64,000 nt of DNA from Paenarthrobacter sp. A20 (GCF_024168825.1 NZ_JALJWH010000001.1:434001-498000); one strand, 5' to 3'. Numbered from the stretch's first letter, positions 19,122 through 29,274 are shown. Numbers and translations: made by a program. The notes: generated by a model not told the origin, from the letters alone.

Positions 19122-20225
19122 ATGTCCAAACACCATGTCAAGCAAAGAGCAGCGAAAGCCGCCACCCCCGGACAGCCGACCGAAGGTCCCCTGACCCACG
19201 AAGAACTGCAACTTTCAGGGCGGAACCATTCCATGCCGCTGGAAGCCCTGCACGACGACATCACGCCGGCAGGCCTTCATTACTTACTCATCCATTTCGA
19301 CATTCCGCACGTTTCCGTTGAGACATGGAGGCTGCGGTTGGGCGGGGCTGTTGAACACGGTCTTGATTTGAGTCTTGAGGACATCAAAGCCAGACCGGCT
19401 GTCACCCTGCCTGTGACCATGGAATGCGCAGGCAACGGGAGGTCGCTCCTGGCACCGCGACCCCTGAGCCAGCCTTGGGTCCTTGGTGCGGTGGGCACAG
19501 CCGAGTGGACCGGAACTCCCTTGGCACCCCTGCTGGAGGAGGCAGGGTTGGCGAGTGACGCCGTCGAACTTGTCTTTACCGGTGCCGACAACGGTATCCA
19601 AGGCGGCGTCGAAGAGCCGTATGCCCGCAGCCTGACCGTCGCTGAGGCGATGCATCCCGAAGTGATGCTGGTCTACGCCATGAACGGGAATCCCCTGCCG
19701 ATCCAGCACGGATTCCCCCTGCGGCTGCTGGTGCCGGGTTGGTACGGCATGGCGAGCGTGAAGTGGTTGACGTCGATTGAAGCCGTGACATCCCGGTTCA
19801 TGGGGTTCCAGCAGGCGGTCGCTTACCACTATCTGCAAGGTCCCGACGGCCCAGGCCTGCCCGTGACGCACATCCGTGTTCGCTCGCTGATGATTCCTCC
19901 CGGGATTCCTGATTTCTTCACCCGACGCCGCATCGTTGACGCCGGTCCCGTAATGCTGCACGGCCGCGCGTGGTCCGGACACGGCGAAGTGGAACGGGTG
20001 GAGGTGGGGATCGACGGCGAATGGATGCCTGCACATGTAGATCCGCCGCTGGGTGATTTCGCGTGGCGGTCGTGGTCCATGGTGTGGGTAGCCAGTGCGG
20101 GCGAGCATGTGCTGCGCTGCCGGGCGATGGATACCTCGGGCGCACTGCAGCCCACCGACCAGGTGTGGAATTACCAAGGCATCGGGAACAACATGGCGCA
20201 GCGTGTTGAGGTGACGGTGCGGTAG
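19122..20225 (+). CDS. Sulfite-oxidase-like molybdopterin oxidoreductase
   Basis: A 367-residue protein with the molybdopterin-binding sulfite oxidase domain and the C-terminal Mo-cofactor dimerisation domain. The signature MECAGNGR contains Cys102, the expected molybdenum ligand. Further landmarks are GFPLRLLVPGWYGMASVKWL and the C-terminal IDGEWMPAHVDPPLGDFAWR. No Tat signal or heme domain is present, so it is probably cytoplasmic. The ATG at 19122 lacks a clear ribosome site, and a start slightly downstream cannot be excluded. Substrate could be sulfite or another oxyanion or S-oxide. Confidence 0.9.
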   Translation: MSKHHVKQRAAKAATPGQPTEGPLTHEELQLSGRNHSMPLEALHDDITPAGLHYLLIHFDIPHVSVETWRLRLGGAVEHGLDLSLEDIKARPAVTLPVTMECAGNGRSLLAPRPLSQPWVLGAVGTAEWTGTPLAPLLEEAGLASDAVELVFTGADNGIQGGVEEPYARSLTVAEAMHPEVMLVYAMNGNPLPIQHGFPLRLLVPGWYGMASVKWLTSIEAVTSRFMGFQQAVAYHYLQGPDGPGLPVTHIRVRSLMIPPGIPDFFTRRRIVDAGPVMLHGRAWSGHGEVERVEVGIDGEWMPAHVDPPLGDFAWRSWSMVWVASAGEHVLRCRAMDTSGALQPTDQVWNYQGIGNNMAQRVEVTVR

Positions 20226-20303
20226 GTGTCTTTTGGGGATCTGCCGCGCTGCTTTCCGGCGTTCTCGCCTGCCCGCTCCGCCGCGGTTAGACTCGTTCCA
20301 ATC

Positions 20304-20681
20304 ATGAGCATCCCGTCTTCTTCCCCAGCCAACGTCCGAGTCGACGCCTGGTTGTGGGCGATACGCGCCTACAAGACCCGCTCCGCTGCCACGGCCGCCT
20401 GCCGTGCCGGGCACATCCGCATCAACGGAAACCCGGTGAAGGCTTCGCAAAGCGTGATCATCGGCGACACCATCCGGGTCCGCGAATCCGGGTGGGAACG
20501 GATCTTCGAGGTGCGGCGCCTGATCGCCAAGCGCGTCGGAGCCGAAGCCGCCTCCCACTGCTTCACCGACCACACTCCCCCGCGCCCCGTCGCCCCCAAA
20601 CTCGGACTCCCCCAACGCGACCGCGGCGCTGGCCGACCCACCAAGAAGGACCGTAGGGATATGGAGAAGCTGCGGGGGTAG
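20304..20681 (+). CDS. S4-domain RNA-binding protein (Hsp15-like)
   Basis: A 125-residue protein whose N-terminal 65 residues form an S4 RNA-binding domain (VRVDAWLWAIRAYKTRSAA, then CRAGHIRINGNPVKASQSV and GDTIRV). Its layout matches Hsp15/YrfH, which binds stalled 50S subunits carrying nascent chains. The tail is basic (GRPTKKDRRDMEKLRG), suiting RNA contact. The ATG at 20304 begins exactly at the domain; the frame stays open upstream without similarity. It is a single gene. Function is inferred from the family. Confidence 0.88.
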   Translation: MSIPSSSPANVRVDAWLWAIRAYKTRSAATAACRAGHIRINGNPVKASQSVIIGDTIRVRESGWERIFEVRRLIAKRVGAEAASHCFTDHTPPRPVAPKLGLPQRDRGAGRPTKKDRRDMEKLRG

Positions 20682-20791
20682 GTTGTGGTGGCGGGCACTT
20701 ATCCACAGGCCGCCATTTCTGACATGAAACCTTCTCCGACCCCGGCCTAGACTGACCGGCACACCGCCAAACAGCTGCTGGGGAGCCTGTC

Positions 20792-21460
20792 ATGCCACGC
20801 CTTTCGTCTGCCACTTTTCGTATCTTGAATGCCGGGAAACTGGTCACGGGAGTGGCATTGGCGCTCCTTCTCAGCGGTTGTCAGGGCGTTTCCACGCCCA
20901 GCGCCTCACCCTCAGAAACAAGTTCGACGACGGCGTCGCCCACCACGAGCGCTACGGTCCCGGCGGCTTCGGCTACTCCTTCAGCGGCGGCCGCGTACAA
21001 GCCCGCGGATGCCAAGGGAAAGGCACAGAATGTGCCGGTTCCCGTGATGCCCGACCTGGCGAAGGAGAACTCGAAGGTTGGGCTGGAGGCGTTTATTGGG
21101 TACTACTATGCCCAGTTGAGCTACAGCTACGAAACCGGGTCAACAGAACAATTAGCGCCCCTTAGTAGTCCCACCTGCACCCTATGTACTTCCCTCCGCA
21201 AAGGCATTGAGGCTGGTTGGCAAGACGGTCGGTGGATCGCCGGGGCCACAATCAGATCGGCAACGGTTGAAACTACCTTTGATCTATCCGCGTCAACTCA
21301 AGTCGCCGCCGTGCAGGTCATCCAGGAGCCAATCGAAATCAGGGATAAAGAAGGATCTCTGTATCAGGAGCCGACAGTTGCAACGAACTCCGCGAGTCGA
21401 GCGGAGCTGCGGTTTGCGGATCAGCGCTGGCTACTGGTCGACCTTGGTCTGATCCGTTAG
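20792..21460 (+). CDS. DUF6318 family lipoprotein
   Basis: A 222-residue exported lipoprotein. A hydrophobic signal ends in the lipobox LLLSGC (Cys30), followed by a Ser/Thr/Ala/Pro-rich linker of about 45 residues. The C-terminal half is a folded domain (LEAFIGYYYAQLSYSYETGS, SPTCTLCTSLRKGIEAGW with a CTLC pair) that I recognise as the DUF6318 type common in Arthrobacter. It is followed after 3 bp by a secreted PKD-like protein gene, so the pair is likely co-expressed. Molecular role is unknown. Confidence 0.82.
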   Translation: MPRLSSATFRILNAGKLVTGVALALLLSGCQGVSTPSASPSETSSTTASPTTSATVPAASATPSAAAAYKPADAKGKAQNVPVPVMPDLAKENSKVGLEAFIGYYYAQLSYSYETGSTEQLAPLSSPTCTLCTSLRKGIEAGWQDGRWIAGATIRSATVETTFDLSASTQVAAVQVIQEPIEIRDKEGSLYQEPTVATNSASRAELRFADQRWLLVDLGLIR

Positions 21461-22411
<951 letters not shown>

Positions 22412-22433
22412 CCCGTGAGCGGCTCGGCGGAGC

Positions 22434-22895
22434 TTAGGAGAACCAGGTGTCCGGAGGGCCCATGAACAGCAGGAAGCTAAACACTGCGCCCACGGCCACG
22501 AGTGTCACAACAACGGCAAGGATGGGATTCCTCAACACCCAGGCCTGGGCTTTTTCGAATCCTCCCTTAGGCGCATCGCCACCGGCGGCCAAGCGCCAGT
22601 CGCCGGCGAGGAGGCCGCGACGGTCGAGGGATTTCTCCATGGGGATGGTGGCGTAGGGAATGACAGCCGACGCAATGGCAAGGAGTCCTGTGCGGGTTGT
22701 CCACTTCTGGTTGATCCAGGTGAAAGCGGCAGTCGCTGCATAGCAAAGGAACACGAAGCCGTGGATGCCTCCGGCGATACTCACCCCCACGTCGGTGGTC
22801 CGCGTGACGTACTTGAGGAACAGCCCGATCAGCAACAACGTCCATGTCACGGCCTCGGCAAAAGCGACGGTACGGAACAAGGTGCGGGGCTGCAT
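22434..22895 (-). CDS. DUF3817 family integral membrane protein
   Basis: A 153-residue protein with about four membrane helices. The beginning FRTVAFAEAVTWTLLLIGLF, then GVSIAGGIHGFVFLCYAATA and TGLLAIASAVIPYATIPME, matches the DUF3817 family, in which the EA...W and GxxH motifs recur. An extra C-terminal hydrophobic helix (NPILAVVVTLVAVGAVFSFL) follows a short loop. The ATG at 22895 is where family similarity begins. Function of the family is unknown. Confidence 0.8.
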   Translation of the reverse strand: MQPRTLFRTVAFAEAVTWTLLLIGLFLKYVTRTTDVGVSIAGGIHGFVFLCYAATAAFTWINQKWTTRTGLLAIASAVIPYATIPMEKSLDRRGLLAGDWRLAAGGDAPKGGFEKAQAWVLRNPILAVVVTLVAVGAVFSFLLFMGPPDTWFS

Positions 22896-22932
22896 GGAAG
22901 TCCTCAGGTAGAAAACGGGAGACACATCCAAT

Positions 22933-23577
22933 TTACCGTGGTGGACGGACTCTTGAGGAATCACCCGGTATGGGAAGCGCCTGCCGGTTGCGGATGCGGG
23001 AATCACCGAATTCGATGGCAACCGGAGCGATTTCGACCACGGGCTCGTGCCGCGTACGGGCTTTACCCACAGCAATATGTGGAACCCACCGCGGCGACCT
23101 ATAGCCAAGGGCGGGTGAGCTCAGGATGAAGTCGTCAACGTTGTCGAGACCCAATTCGTCCAGCAAAAGGTGCAGACCCTGCAGCAAGAGAGCCTGATAG
23201 TCGTGAACTTCCAGCGGAACATCCACTTCGAGACCCATGACGCGTCCGCCGCCCAAAGGAATCAGCTTGTCTGACTTGCCTAAAAACGCGGCCAGGACGG
23301 GGATCTCCGTCAGCCAACTGGCAATTTCAGGAAGCACGTCCTCCGGCTTCGCTGCTCCCTTGGTCCACGCTGCGATGTCATGGGCCAGGTCGTCGAGAAT
23401 CCCGACATGCAGCAGGGTCATATGTAAGCCCGAGGGATTTCGAAGCGAATCGACGAAGCGGTTAAGGCCCTCGTAGTCCGAGGCACCGGCCCCAACACGG
23501 AGAACGGGTACCTCAACGGTGACGCGAGGTCCATGCGGTTTGCTTCCAGTGGGGTTGCTGGCCGTCATGGTTGCCAT
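22933..23577 (-). CDS. 2H phosphoesterase/2'-5' RNA ligase-like protein
   Basis: A 214-residue protein with the two histidine motifs of the 2H phosphoesterase superfamily (LigT and relatives): His52 in LHMTLLHVG and His167 in VPHIAVGKA. Such enzymes act on 2',3'-cyclic or 2'-5' linked nucleotides and RNA ends. The second motif has Ala where Thr/Ser is usual (HIAV), so activity is not certain. Start choice between 23577 and 23568 is open, and neither has a good ribosome site. No RNA-processing gene is nearby. Confidence 0.7.
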   Translation of the reverse strand: MATMTASNPTGSKPHGPRVTVEVPVLRVGAGASDYEGLNRFVDSLRNPSGLHMTLLHVGILDDLAHDIAAWTKGAAKPEDVLPEIASWLTEIPVLAAFLGKSDKLIPLGGGRVMGLEVDVPLEVHDYQALLLQGLHLLLDELGLDNVDDFILSSPALGYRSPRWVPHIAVGKARTRHEPVVEIAPVAIEFGDSRIRNRQALPIPGDSSRVRPPR

Positions 23578-23646
23578 TATGCGCCGGCCGCGAAGCAAGC
23601 GGGAGGCCGACGGCGGAACTCGGCTTCCGCCGTCGTGCGTTGTTCC

Positions 23647-24153
23647 TTACTTCTTGGAGCGGGCCTGGACCAGGTTGGCAAACGGAAGCCGACCGAAGGC
23701 CGCAATGAAATCAGCGTGGTAGGTCGCTTCGGCGGCATTGACTTCGCTTGCAGGAAGCTCCTTCCATGCAATCACCAAGTCCAAGGCATCACGCAGTTGC
23801 CAGATGAGCCGCGCGTCCCAGACAACGGTCGGACGTCCGCGGCCGTAATCCATGAACTCCTGGATCTGCTTGCGGAGCCCGCGGTTACCCTGGCTGCCGG
23901 CACTCGCTTTGCCGAGGTACACCACAGAAGCGTCCGGAATCCACTCTGCTTCCAGTGCTTCCCGTTTGAGGGAGGGGTCCTTCTTCTTGAACGTTCCGGC
24001 GGCGCTCTTGCTAAGGAACATGGGCTCGAAGTCGGCCGGGCGGAGGATCGCAAAGATGCCGGGTCCTTGGGGGATCCTCATGGGATCGAGTTCGTCGAGC
24101 GGCCGGAACCCGGTGAACCCGTCGTCGGTGAGGGACTTTCTGGTGAAGAGCAT
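23647..24153 (-). CDS. Conserved hypothetical protein, possible GIY-YIG-like fold
   Basis: A protein of about 168 residues. It contains PQGPGIFAIL followed about 40 residues later by SVVYLGKASAG and GLRKQIQEFMDYG. This order (GI-aromatic, then aromatic-LGK, then a helix starting GLRKQ) resembles GIY-YIG domains, but the conserved distal Glu/Asn cannot be placed with confidence. The ATG at 24153 is preferred; a TTG at 24168 is possible. The gene stands alone next to the hairpin region upstream of the asparagine operon. Nuclease function is only a hypothesis. Confidence 0.6.
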   Translation of the reverse strand: MLFTRKSLTDDGFTGFRPLDELDPMRIPQGPGIFAILRPADFEPMFLSKSAAGTFKKKDPSLKREALEAEWIPDASVVYLGKASAGSQGNRGLRKQIQEFMDYGRGRPTVVWDARLIWQLRDALDLVIAWKELPASEVNAAEATYHADFIAAFGRLPFANLVQARSKK

Positions 24154-24234
24154 GGTCCATTGTGTCAAGGATGGGTGGTCGGGTGGATGGCCAAGGCGGC
24201 TTCCCGTACCGCTGTGCCGTATCCGGGAAGTCGG

Positions 24235-24271
24235 CGTACGGCGACATTTGCGAATGTCGCCGTACGGCGAC
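24235..24271. repeat. Perfect hairpin with overlapping 16-bp palindrome
   Basis: CGTACGGCGACATT (24235-24248) is repeated in perfect inverted form at 24253-24266 with a 4-base loop. The right arm is also part of a second perfect palindrome, GTCGCCGTACGGCGAC (24256-24271). It lies between the minus-strand hypothetical gene and the ansR-like gene, about 135 bp before the latter. No T-run follows it, so an operator or a dispersed element is as likely as a terminator. Confidence 0.7.
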
Positions 24272-24364
24272 AGAGGGCAGTACCAGCTTCCAAACCCTGA
24301 AGCGGTTCTTTCAGCGTTGACAGGCCCTTGTGACCCGTGCCATATTCAAAGCGTGAACCTGTCA

Positions 24365-24386
24365 GACAGCCGGACAGCCGGACAGC
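24365..24386 (+). repeat. Tandem 8-bp repeat upstream of GntR gene
   Basis: GACAGCCG occurs two and three-quarter times in tandem, ending 20 bp before the ATG of the GntR-type regulator gene. The position in the leader is suitable for autoregulation, but a chance microrepeat cannot be excluded. Confidence 0.5.
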
Positions 24387-24406
24387 AAGAGCCCCAGGGT
24401 GCGCAT

Positions 24407-25072
24407 ATGCCCATCTCCCGCATCTCCGCAGCTGAAGCGGTCTTCGCGGCCCTGAGGCGAGCCATCGAGGGCGGCCAGTTCGATATCGGCACCAAGTTGA
24501 GCTCCGAAGCAACGCTCGCTGGTCAGTACGGCGTCAGCCGCTCCGTCATCCGGGAAGCGCTGAGGTCCTGCAACACGTTGGGCCTCACGGTCACCAAAAC
24601 CGGCAAAGGCACGTTCATCGTGGCGAACAAGGTTGCTAACGACCTTACCTTGGGTCAGTACAGTGCACGGGATCTCAACGAGGCACGTCCGCACATCGAG
24701 ATTCCGGCGGCCGGGCTCGCCGCCCAGCGCCGCACTGATGAGGAGCTGGAGCACCTCAAGGAAATCGTCCAGGAAATGCTCAGCGAGAACGACCCCGAAG
24801 CCTGGGTGAACCTGGACGCGAGCTTCCATTCAGCCGTGGCCCGCGCCAGCGGAAACCGGGTGTTCGCCAGCGTCGTCTCGGATATCCGTGAGGCACTGGC
24901 CCACCAGTCCGAAACCCTTAACCTCGTAGCAGACCGGCAACACCGCTCGGACGAGGAACACGTTGCCGTGCTCAACGCGATCGAAGCGGGCGACTCCGAA
25001 GCCGCAAGTAAAGCCATGGCCGCCCACCTGCAGGCCGTCAGCGTGGCACTGGACACGATCCTCAGCAAATGA
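24407..25072 (+). CDS. FadR-type GntR regulator of the asparagine operon
   Basis: A 221-residue regulator with an N-terminal GntR winged helix (ISAAEAVFAALRRAIEGGQF, then LAGQYGVSRSVIREALRSCN) and a C-terminal all-helical FCD domain (EIPAAGLAAQRRTDEELEHL, DASFHSAVARASGN, EEHVAVLNAIEAGD). Its stop overlaps the asparaginase start (ATGA), so it is the first gene of the ansA-aspA-permease operon and its likely regulator. The ATG at 24407 has AGGGTG upstream; an in-frame GTG at 24353 is a weaker alternative. The effector is probably asparagine or aspartate, by inference. Confidence 0.9.
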   Translation: MPISRISAAEAVFAALRRAIEGGQFDIGTKLSSEATLAGQYGVSRSVIREALRSCNTLGLTVTKTGKGTFIVANKVANDLTLGQYSARDLNEARPHIEIPAAGLAAQRRTDEELEHLKEIVQEMLSENDPEAWVNLDASFHSAVARASGNRVFASVVSDIREALAHQSETLNLVADRQHRSDEEHVAVLNAIEAGDSEAASKAMAAHLQAVSVALDTILSK

Positions 25073-26100
25073 CACACCCCAAGGACACCATCACCATGCC
25101 CGTCCCCGAAGCAATGGCCACACCCCAGGCCTCCGCGCACCAAGCCCCCAAGCATGTCCCGCTCGTCGAGGTAACCCGCGACGGCTTGGTGGAGAGCATC
25201 CACTACGGTTCGCTGATCGCCCTGCGGAGCAACCGCACCACCGCAGTGGAGGCCGGCGAGCCTGACGCCCCGATGTACCCGCGTTCAAGCCTGAAACCAT
25301 TGCAGGCCGTAGCCCTGCTCAAGGCCGGCTTGGATATCCCCCAAAACCTCTTGGCCCTCACGGCGGCCAGCCACTCCGGTGCGCAGATGCACCAGGCTGG
25401 CGCCACTGAAATCCTGAAGCTGCACGGCCTCACAGAAGCGGCTCTGGGTAACAGCACGGACCTCCCGTACGGCGTCCCCGAGCGCGAAGAGTGGCTCCGC
25501 CAGGGCAACGGCCCTACCCAAATCGCGCAAAACTGCTCCGGCAAGCACGCCTCCATGACTGCCGTGTGCGTCATCAACGGCTGGCCTGTGGAGGGGTACC
25601 TGCATCCCGAGCACCCGCTGCAGGTCCTGGTCCGCGACACCATCACCGAACTCACCGGGGAGGAAGCGGCCGCAGTGAGTACTGACGGCTGCGGAACCCC
25701 GCTCTTCGCACACTCGCTGCACGGCATGGCCCGCGCTTATGGCCGCCTCGCGGCCGCCGACGAGAGCACTGACGAAGGCAAAGTCGCCCACGCCATGCGC
25801 CGCTTCCCGGAAATGGTGGCCGGCGAGGGCCGCGACGTCACCGCCCTCATGCGGGCCGTGCCAGGCCTGCTCGCCAAGGACGGCTTTGAGGGCCTCCAAC
25901 TGGTGGGGCTCCCGGACGGCACGGGCATCGCCGTGAAGATTTCCGACGGCGGCGATCGCGCCCGCATGCCCGTCACCGTTGAGGTTCTTCGCCGGTTGGG
26001 CGTCGACGGCGGCAGCTTGGACACGCTTCAGAGCCCGCCCGTGCTGGGTGGCGGCCTTCCGGTCGGCGAACTCCGCGTAGCCCAAATTTTCAGCAACTAA
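25069..26100 (+). CDS. ansA: L-asparaginase, zinc-type class 3 (asparaginase II family)
   Basis: A 343-residue asparaginase of the family typified by Rhizobium etli ReAV, unrelated to the E. coli-type enzymes. The SxxK-like catalytic pair is Ser73/Lys76 (RSSLKPLQ). The zinc-binding residues are Cys156 and Lys159 in NCSGKH and Cys208 in STDGCGTP. It hydrolyses L-asparagine to aspartate and ammonia in the cytoplasm. It overlaps the regulator gene and is followed 13 bp later by aspartase, so the product is passed directly to fumarate production. The gene symbol is functional and does not imply homology to E. coli AnsA. Confidence 0.93.
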   Translation: MTHPKDTITMPVPEAMATPQASAHQAPKHVPLVEVTRDGLVESIHYGSLIALRSNRTTAVEAGEPDAPMYPRSSLKPLQAVALLKAGLDIPQNLLALTAASHSGAQMHQAGATEILKLHGLTEAALGNSTDLPYGVPEREEWLRQGNGPTQIAQNCSGKHASMTAVCVINGWPVEGYLHPEHPLQVLVRDTITELTGEEAAAVSTDGCGTPLFAHSLHGMARAYGRLAAADESTDEGKVAHAMRRFPEMVAGEGRDVTALMRAVPGLLAKDGFEGLQLVGLPDGTGIAVKISDGGDRARMPVTVEVLRRLGVDGGSLDTLQSPPVLGGGLPVGELRVAQIFSN

Positions 26101-26113
26101 ACCAAGGACAGCT

Positions 26114-27547
26114 ATGACCACCGTCGATCAGGCAATCCCACTCCGTTCCGAACACGACCTTCTGGGGGACCGAAACGTCCCTGCGGATGCTTACTGGGGC
26201 GTTCATACGCTCCGGGCTATCGAGAATTTCCCCATCACCGGACAGCCCCTCTCAACCAACAAGCACCTCGTCAGGGGTTTGGCTGCCGTGAAGCAAGCTG
26301 CGGCCCGCACCAACCATGAGCTTGGCCTCCTGGATGCCGAACGGGCAGGCGCCATCGAGCAGGCGTGCCAGGACATCATGGACGGCATGCTCCATGAGCA
26401 GTTCATGGTGGACGTGATCCAGGGCGGCGCGGGCACCAGCTCAAACATGAACGCCAACGAGGTCATCGCCAACCGTGCACTGGAAATCCTGGGTCACCCC
26501 AAGGGGGATTACTCCAAGCTGCACCCGAACGACCACGTCAACCTGAGCCAGTCCACCAATGACGTCTACCCGACGGCGGTGAACCTCGCCACGATCTTCT
26601 CCGTCAAGGAACTCCTCCTGGCACTTGAAGAACTCGAGGTCGCTTTCGCAGAGAAGGGCCGCGAATTCAGGACCGTGGTCAAGATGGGCCGCACCCAGCT
26701 CCAGGACGCCGTGCCCATGACCCTGGGCCAGGAGTTCGGCGGGTACGCAGTGACCATTGGCGAGGACCGCGCACGCCTGGACGAGTCGCACATGCTGATC
26801 CACGAGATCAACCTGGGTGCCACCGCAATCGGCACTGGCTTGAACGCCCCGGCCGGTTACGCCGAAGCTGCCTGCCGCCACTTGGCTGAAATCACAGGCC
26901 TTCCCCTCCTCACTGCTGCGGACCTCATCGAGGCCACCCAAGACGTGGGCGCGTTCGTTCACCTGTCCGGCGTCCTCAAGCGGGTGGCAGTGAAACTCTC
27001 CAAGATTTGCAACGACCTCCGCCTGCTGTCCTCCGGACCGCGTGCGGGTTTGGGCGAGATCAACCTTCCGGCTGTGCAGTCCGGCTCGTCGATCATGCCC
27101 GGCAAGATCAATCCGGTGATCCCGGAAGTGGTCAGCCAGGTGGCGTATGAAGTCATCGGCAACGATGTCACTGTCACCATGGCCGCCGAGGCGGGCCAGC
27201 TTCAGCTGAACGCCTTCGAACCGATCATTGTGCACAGCCTGCACAAGAGCATCTCCCACCTGGAAGCAGCGTGCCGCACCCTTACGGCACGCTGCGTCCG
27301 GGGCATCACCGCAAACACCGAACGGCTACGGCTTACCGTGGAGCAGTCGATCGGTCTCGTCACGGCATTGAACCCCCATATCGGTTACGCCTCCGCCACC
27401 GCTATCGCCCAGGAGGCGCTGGCAACGGGCAAGGGTGTGGCAGAGCTCGTTCTGGAGCACGGCCTGCTGACCGCAGCGCAGCTGGAAGAACTTCTCAGCC
27501 CCGAACGTCTGGCAAATCTCAGCAAACAGGTCGAAACTGACCACTAA
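26114..27547 (+). CDS. aspA: Aspartate ammonia-lyase (aspartase)
   Basis: A 477-residue member of the fumarase/aspartase superfamily that converts L-aspartate to fumarate and ammonia. The signature GSSIMPGKINP is at about 324-334, and its mobile loop carries the catalytic Ser. Other conserved regions are TSSNMNANEVIANRA and HPNDHVNLSQSTNDVYPTA, as in aspartases rather than fumarases. It lies 13 bp after asparaginase and before an amino-acid permease. Fumarase activity is a less likely alternative given the context. Confidence 0.95.
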   Translation: MTTVDQAIPLRSEHDLLGDRNVPADAYWGVHTLRAIENFPITGQPLSTNKHLVRGLAAVKQAAARTNHELGLLDAERAGAIEQACQDIMDGMLHEQFMVDVIQGGAGTSSNMNANEVIANRALEILGHPKGDYSKLHPNDHVNLSQSTNDVYPTAVNLATIFSVKELLLALEELEVAFAEKGREFRTVVKMGRTQLQDAVPMTLGQEFGGYAVTIGEDRARLDESHMLIHEINLGATAIGTGLNAPAGYAEAACRHLAEITGLPLLTAADLIEATQDVGAFVHLSGVLKRVAVKLSKICNDLRLLSSGPRAGLGEINLPAVQSGSSIMPGKINPVIPEVVSQVAYEVIGNDVTVTMAAEAGQLQLNAFEPIIVHSLHKSISHLEAACRTLTARCVRGITANTERLRLTVEQSIGLVTALNPHIGYASATAIAQEALATGKGVAELVLEHGLLTAAQLEELLSPERLANLSKQVETDH

Positions 27548-27673
27548 GCCCAGCGGCTTTAGTCAGCCGTCCCGCCCGATGAGGCATACCGCCACGAGGC
27601 GCTGTCTTGCGTGCCCGAATCCCTGACCGGACGCGCCCAGGACACCCCCAACAGGACACTCCTAAGGATTCCA

Positions 27674-29182
27674 ATGACCAATCCCATCACGGACCACACG
27701 GTCCCGGCCCAAGCGCACGCCAGCGAAAAAGCCCTCCACCAGGAGGACTCCGGCTACCACAAGGACCTCAAGCCCCGCCAGATCCAGATGATCGCGATCG
27801 GCGGCGCTATCGGCACCGGCCTGTTCCTGGGCGCCGGTGGCCGGCTCAATGCGGCCGGCCCGTCCCTTGTCATTGCGTACGCAGTCTGTGGCTTCTTCGC
27901 TTTCCTGATTCTTCGCGCCCTTGGTGAACTCGTTTTGCACCGCCCGTCGTCGGGGTCGTTCGTCTCCTACGCCCGTGAGTTCTACGGCGAGAAGGCAGCA
28001 TTCGTCTCGGGTTGGTTCTACTGGATCAACTGGGCCACCACCACCATCGTGGACATCACCGCAGTGGCGCTATATATGAACTTCTTCGGCAAATACATCG
28101 CCTGGATGGGCGCCGTTCCGCAGTGGGCCTGGGCGCTCATTGCCCTGGTGGTGGTACTCTGCCTCAATCTGGTGTCCGTGAAGGTCTTCGGCGAAATGGA
28201 GTTCTGGTTCGCGCTGATCAAGGTGGCCGCGCTGGTGGCCTTCCTCCTTGTCGGCACCTACTTCGTCATCTTCGGCACCCCAGTGGATGGCCAGGAAGTG
28301 GGCTTCAGCCTCATCTCGGACAACGGCGGTGTCTTCCCGAACGGCATCCTGCCCATGATCATCCTCATGCAGGGTGTGCTGTTCGCCTACGCCTCGATCG
28401 AGCTCGTGGGAACCGCTGCTGGTGAAACTGCCAACCCGGAGAAGATCATGCCCAAGGCCATCAACTCCGTGGTCTTCCGCATCGCGGTCTTCTACGTTGG
28501 CTCCGTCATCCTGCTGGCCCTGCTCCTCCCTTACACCTCGTACGAGAAGGGCGTCAGCCCCTTCGTGACCTTCTTCGGCTCCATCGGCGTCGAAGGCGTA
28601 GACGTCATCATGAACCTCGTGGTGCTCACCGCCGCCCTGTCCTCGCTGAACGCCGGGCTCTACTCCACGGGCCGCATCCTCCGCTCCATGTCAGTGGCCG
28701 GCTCCGCCCCGAAGTTCGCGCAGCGCATGAACAAGGCAGGCGTCCCTTATGGCGGCATCGCCATCACAGCAGGCGTTTCGTTGCTCGGCGTTCCGCTGAA
28801 CTACCTGGTGCCGTCCGATGCCTTCGAAATCGTCCTCAACGTTGCCTCCGTGGGCATCATCGTCACCTGGGCCACGATCGTCCTTTGCCAGATGCAGCTC
28901 AAGCGCTGGTCCGACAAGGGCTGGTTGAAGCGACCGTCGTTCCGGTTGTTCGGCGCCCCCTACACGGGCTGGCTGTCCTTGGTCTTCCTGCTGGGTGTCC
29001 TGATCATGGTGTTCATCGAGTCCCCGCTCACCATGCTGGTCACTGCGATTGCCTGCGGACTCATGGTCTGGGGCTGGTTCCTGTGCCGTAAGCAGATCCA
29101 CGAACTCGCTGCCACGCGCGACGGTTACACCGGCAGCGCACCGGTGATCGCCAATCGCCCGCTCCCCGGCGGCGACAAGTAG
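27674..29182 (+). CDS. Amino-acid permease, AnsP-like (asparagine uptake)
   Basis: A 502-residue member of the amino acid-polyamine-organocation superfamily (AAT family) with about 12 membrane helices. The first one carries the signature [17 protein letters not shown], and [19 protein letters not shown] is in the middle. The ATG at 27674 has AAGGATT upstream. It ends the regulator-asparaginase-aspartase operon, 126 bp after aspA, and is followed by a strong terminator-like hairpin. Asparagine as substrate is inferred from context and resemblance to AnsP. Confidence 0.92.
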   Translation: MTNPITDHTVPAQAHASEKALHQEDSGYHKDLKPRQIQMIAIGGAIGTGLFLGAGGRLNAAGPSLVIAYAVCGFFAFLILRALGELVLHRPSSGSFVSYAREFYGEKAAFVSGWFYWINWATTTIVDITAVALYMNFFGKYIAWMGAVPQWAWALIALVVVLCLNLVSVKVFGEMEFWFALIKVAALVAFLLVGTYFVIFGTPVDGQEVGFSLISDNGGVFPNGILPMIILMQGVLFAYASIELVGTAAGETANPEKIMPKAINSVVFRIAVFYVGSVILLALLLPYTSYEKGVSPFVTFFGSIGVEGVDVIMNLVVLTAALSSLNAGLYSTGRILRSMSVAGSAPKFAQRMNKAGVPYGGIAITAGVSLLGVPLNYLVPSDAFEIVLNVASVGIIVTWATIVLCQMQLKRWSDKGWLKRPSFRLFGAPYTGWLSLVFLLGVLIMVFIESPLTMLVTAIACGLMVWGWFLCRKQIHELAATRDGYTGSAPVIANRPLPGGDK

Positions 29183-29202
29183 CAAGCAACAACCGCTGAA
29201 TC

Positions 29203-29254
29203 ACGACGGCGGCACCCACGTTCCGTAACAGCGGAACCCGGGTGTCGCCGTCGT
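29203..29254 (+). terminator. Terminator-like hairpin after the asparagine operon
   Basis: ACGACGGCGGCACCC (29203-29217) pairs with GGGTGTCGCCGTCGT (29240-29254) with one G-T wobble. An inner GTTCCG/CGGAAC stem lies between the arms. It begins 20 bp after the permease stop. The strong GC-rich stem supports termination, although only a short T-containing tail (CGGTTA) follows. Confidence 0.65.
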
Positions 29255-29274
29255 CGGTTAACGCGCCCAAGCAG

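Noticed and set aside
19284..20762. A 492-codon open frame on the minus strand
   Set aside because: It is antisense to the sulfite-oxidase-like and S4 genes; its sequence is low-complexity His/Gly/Arg without a fold.
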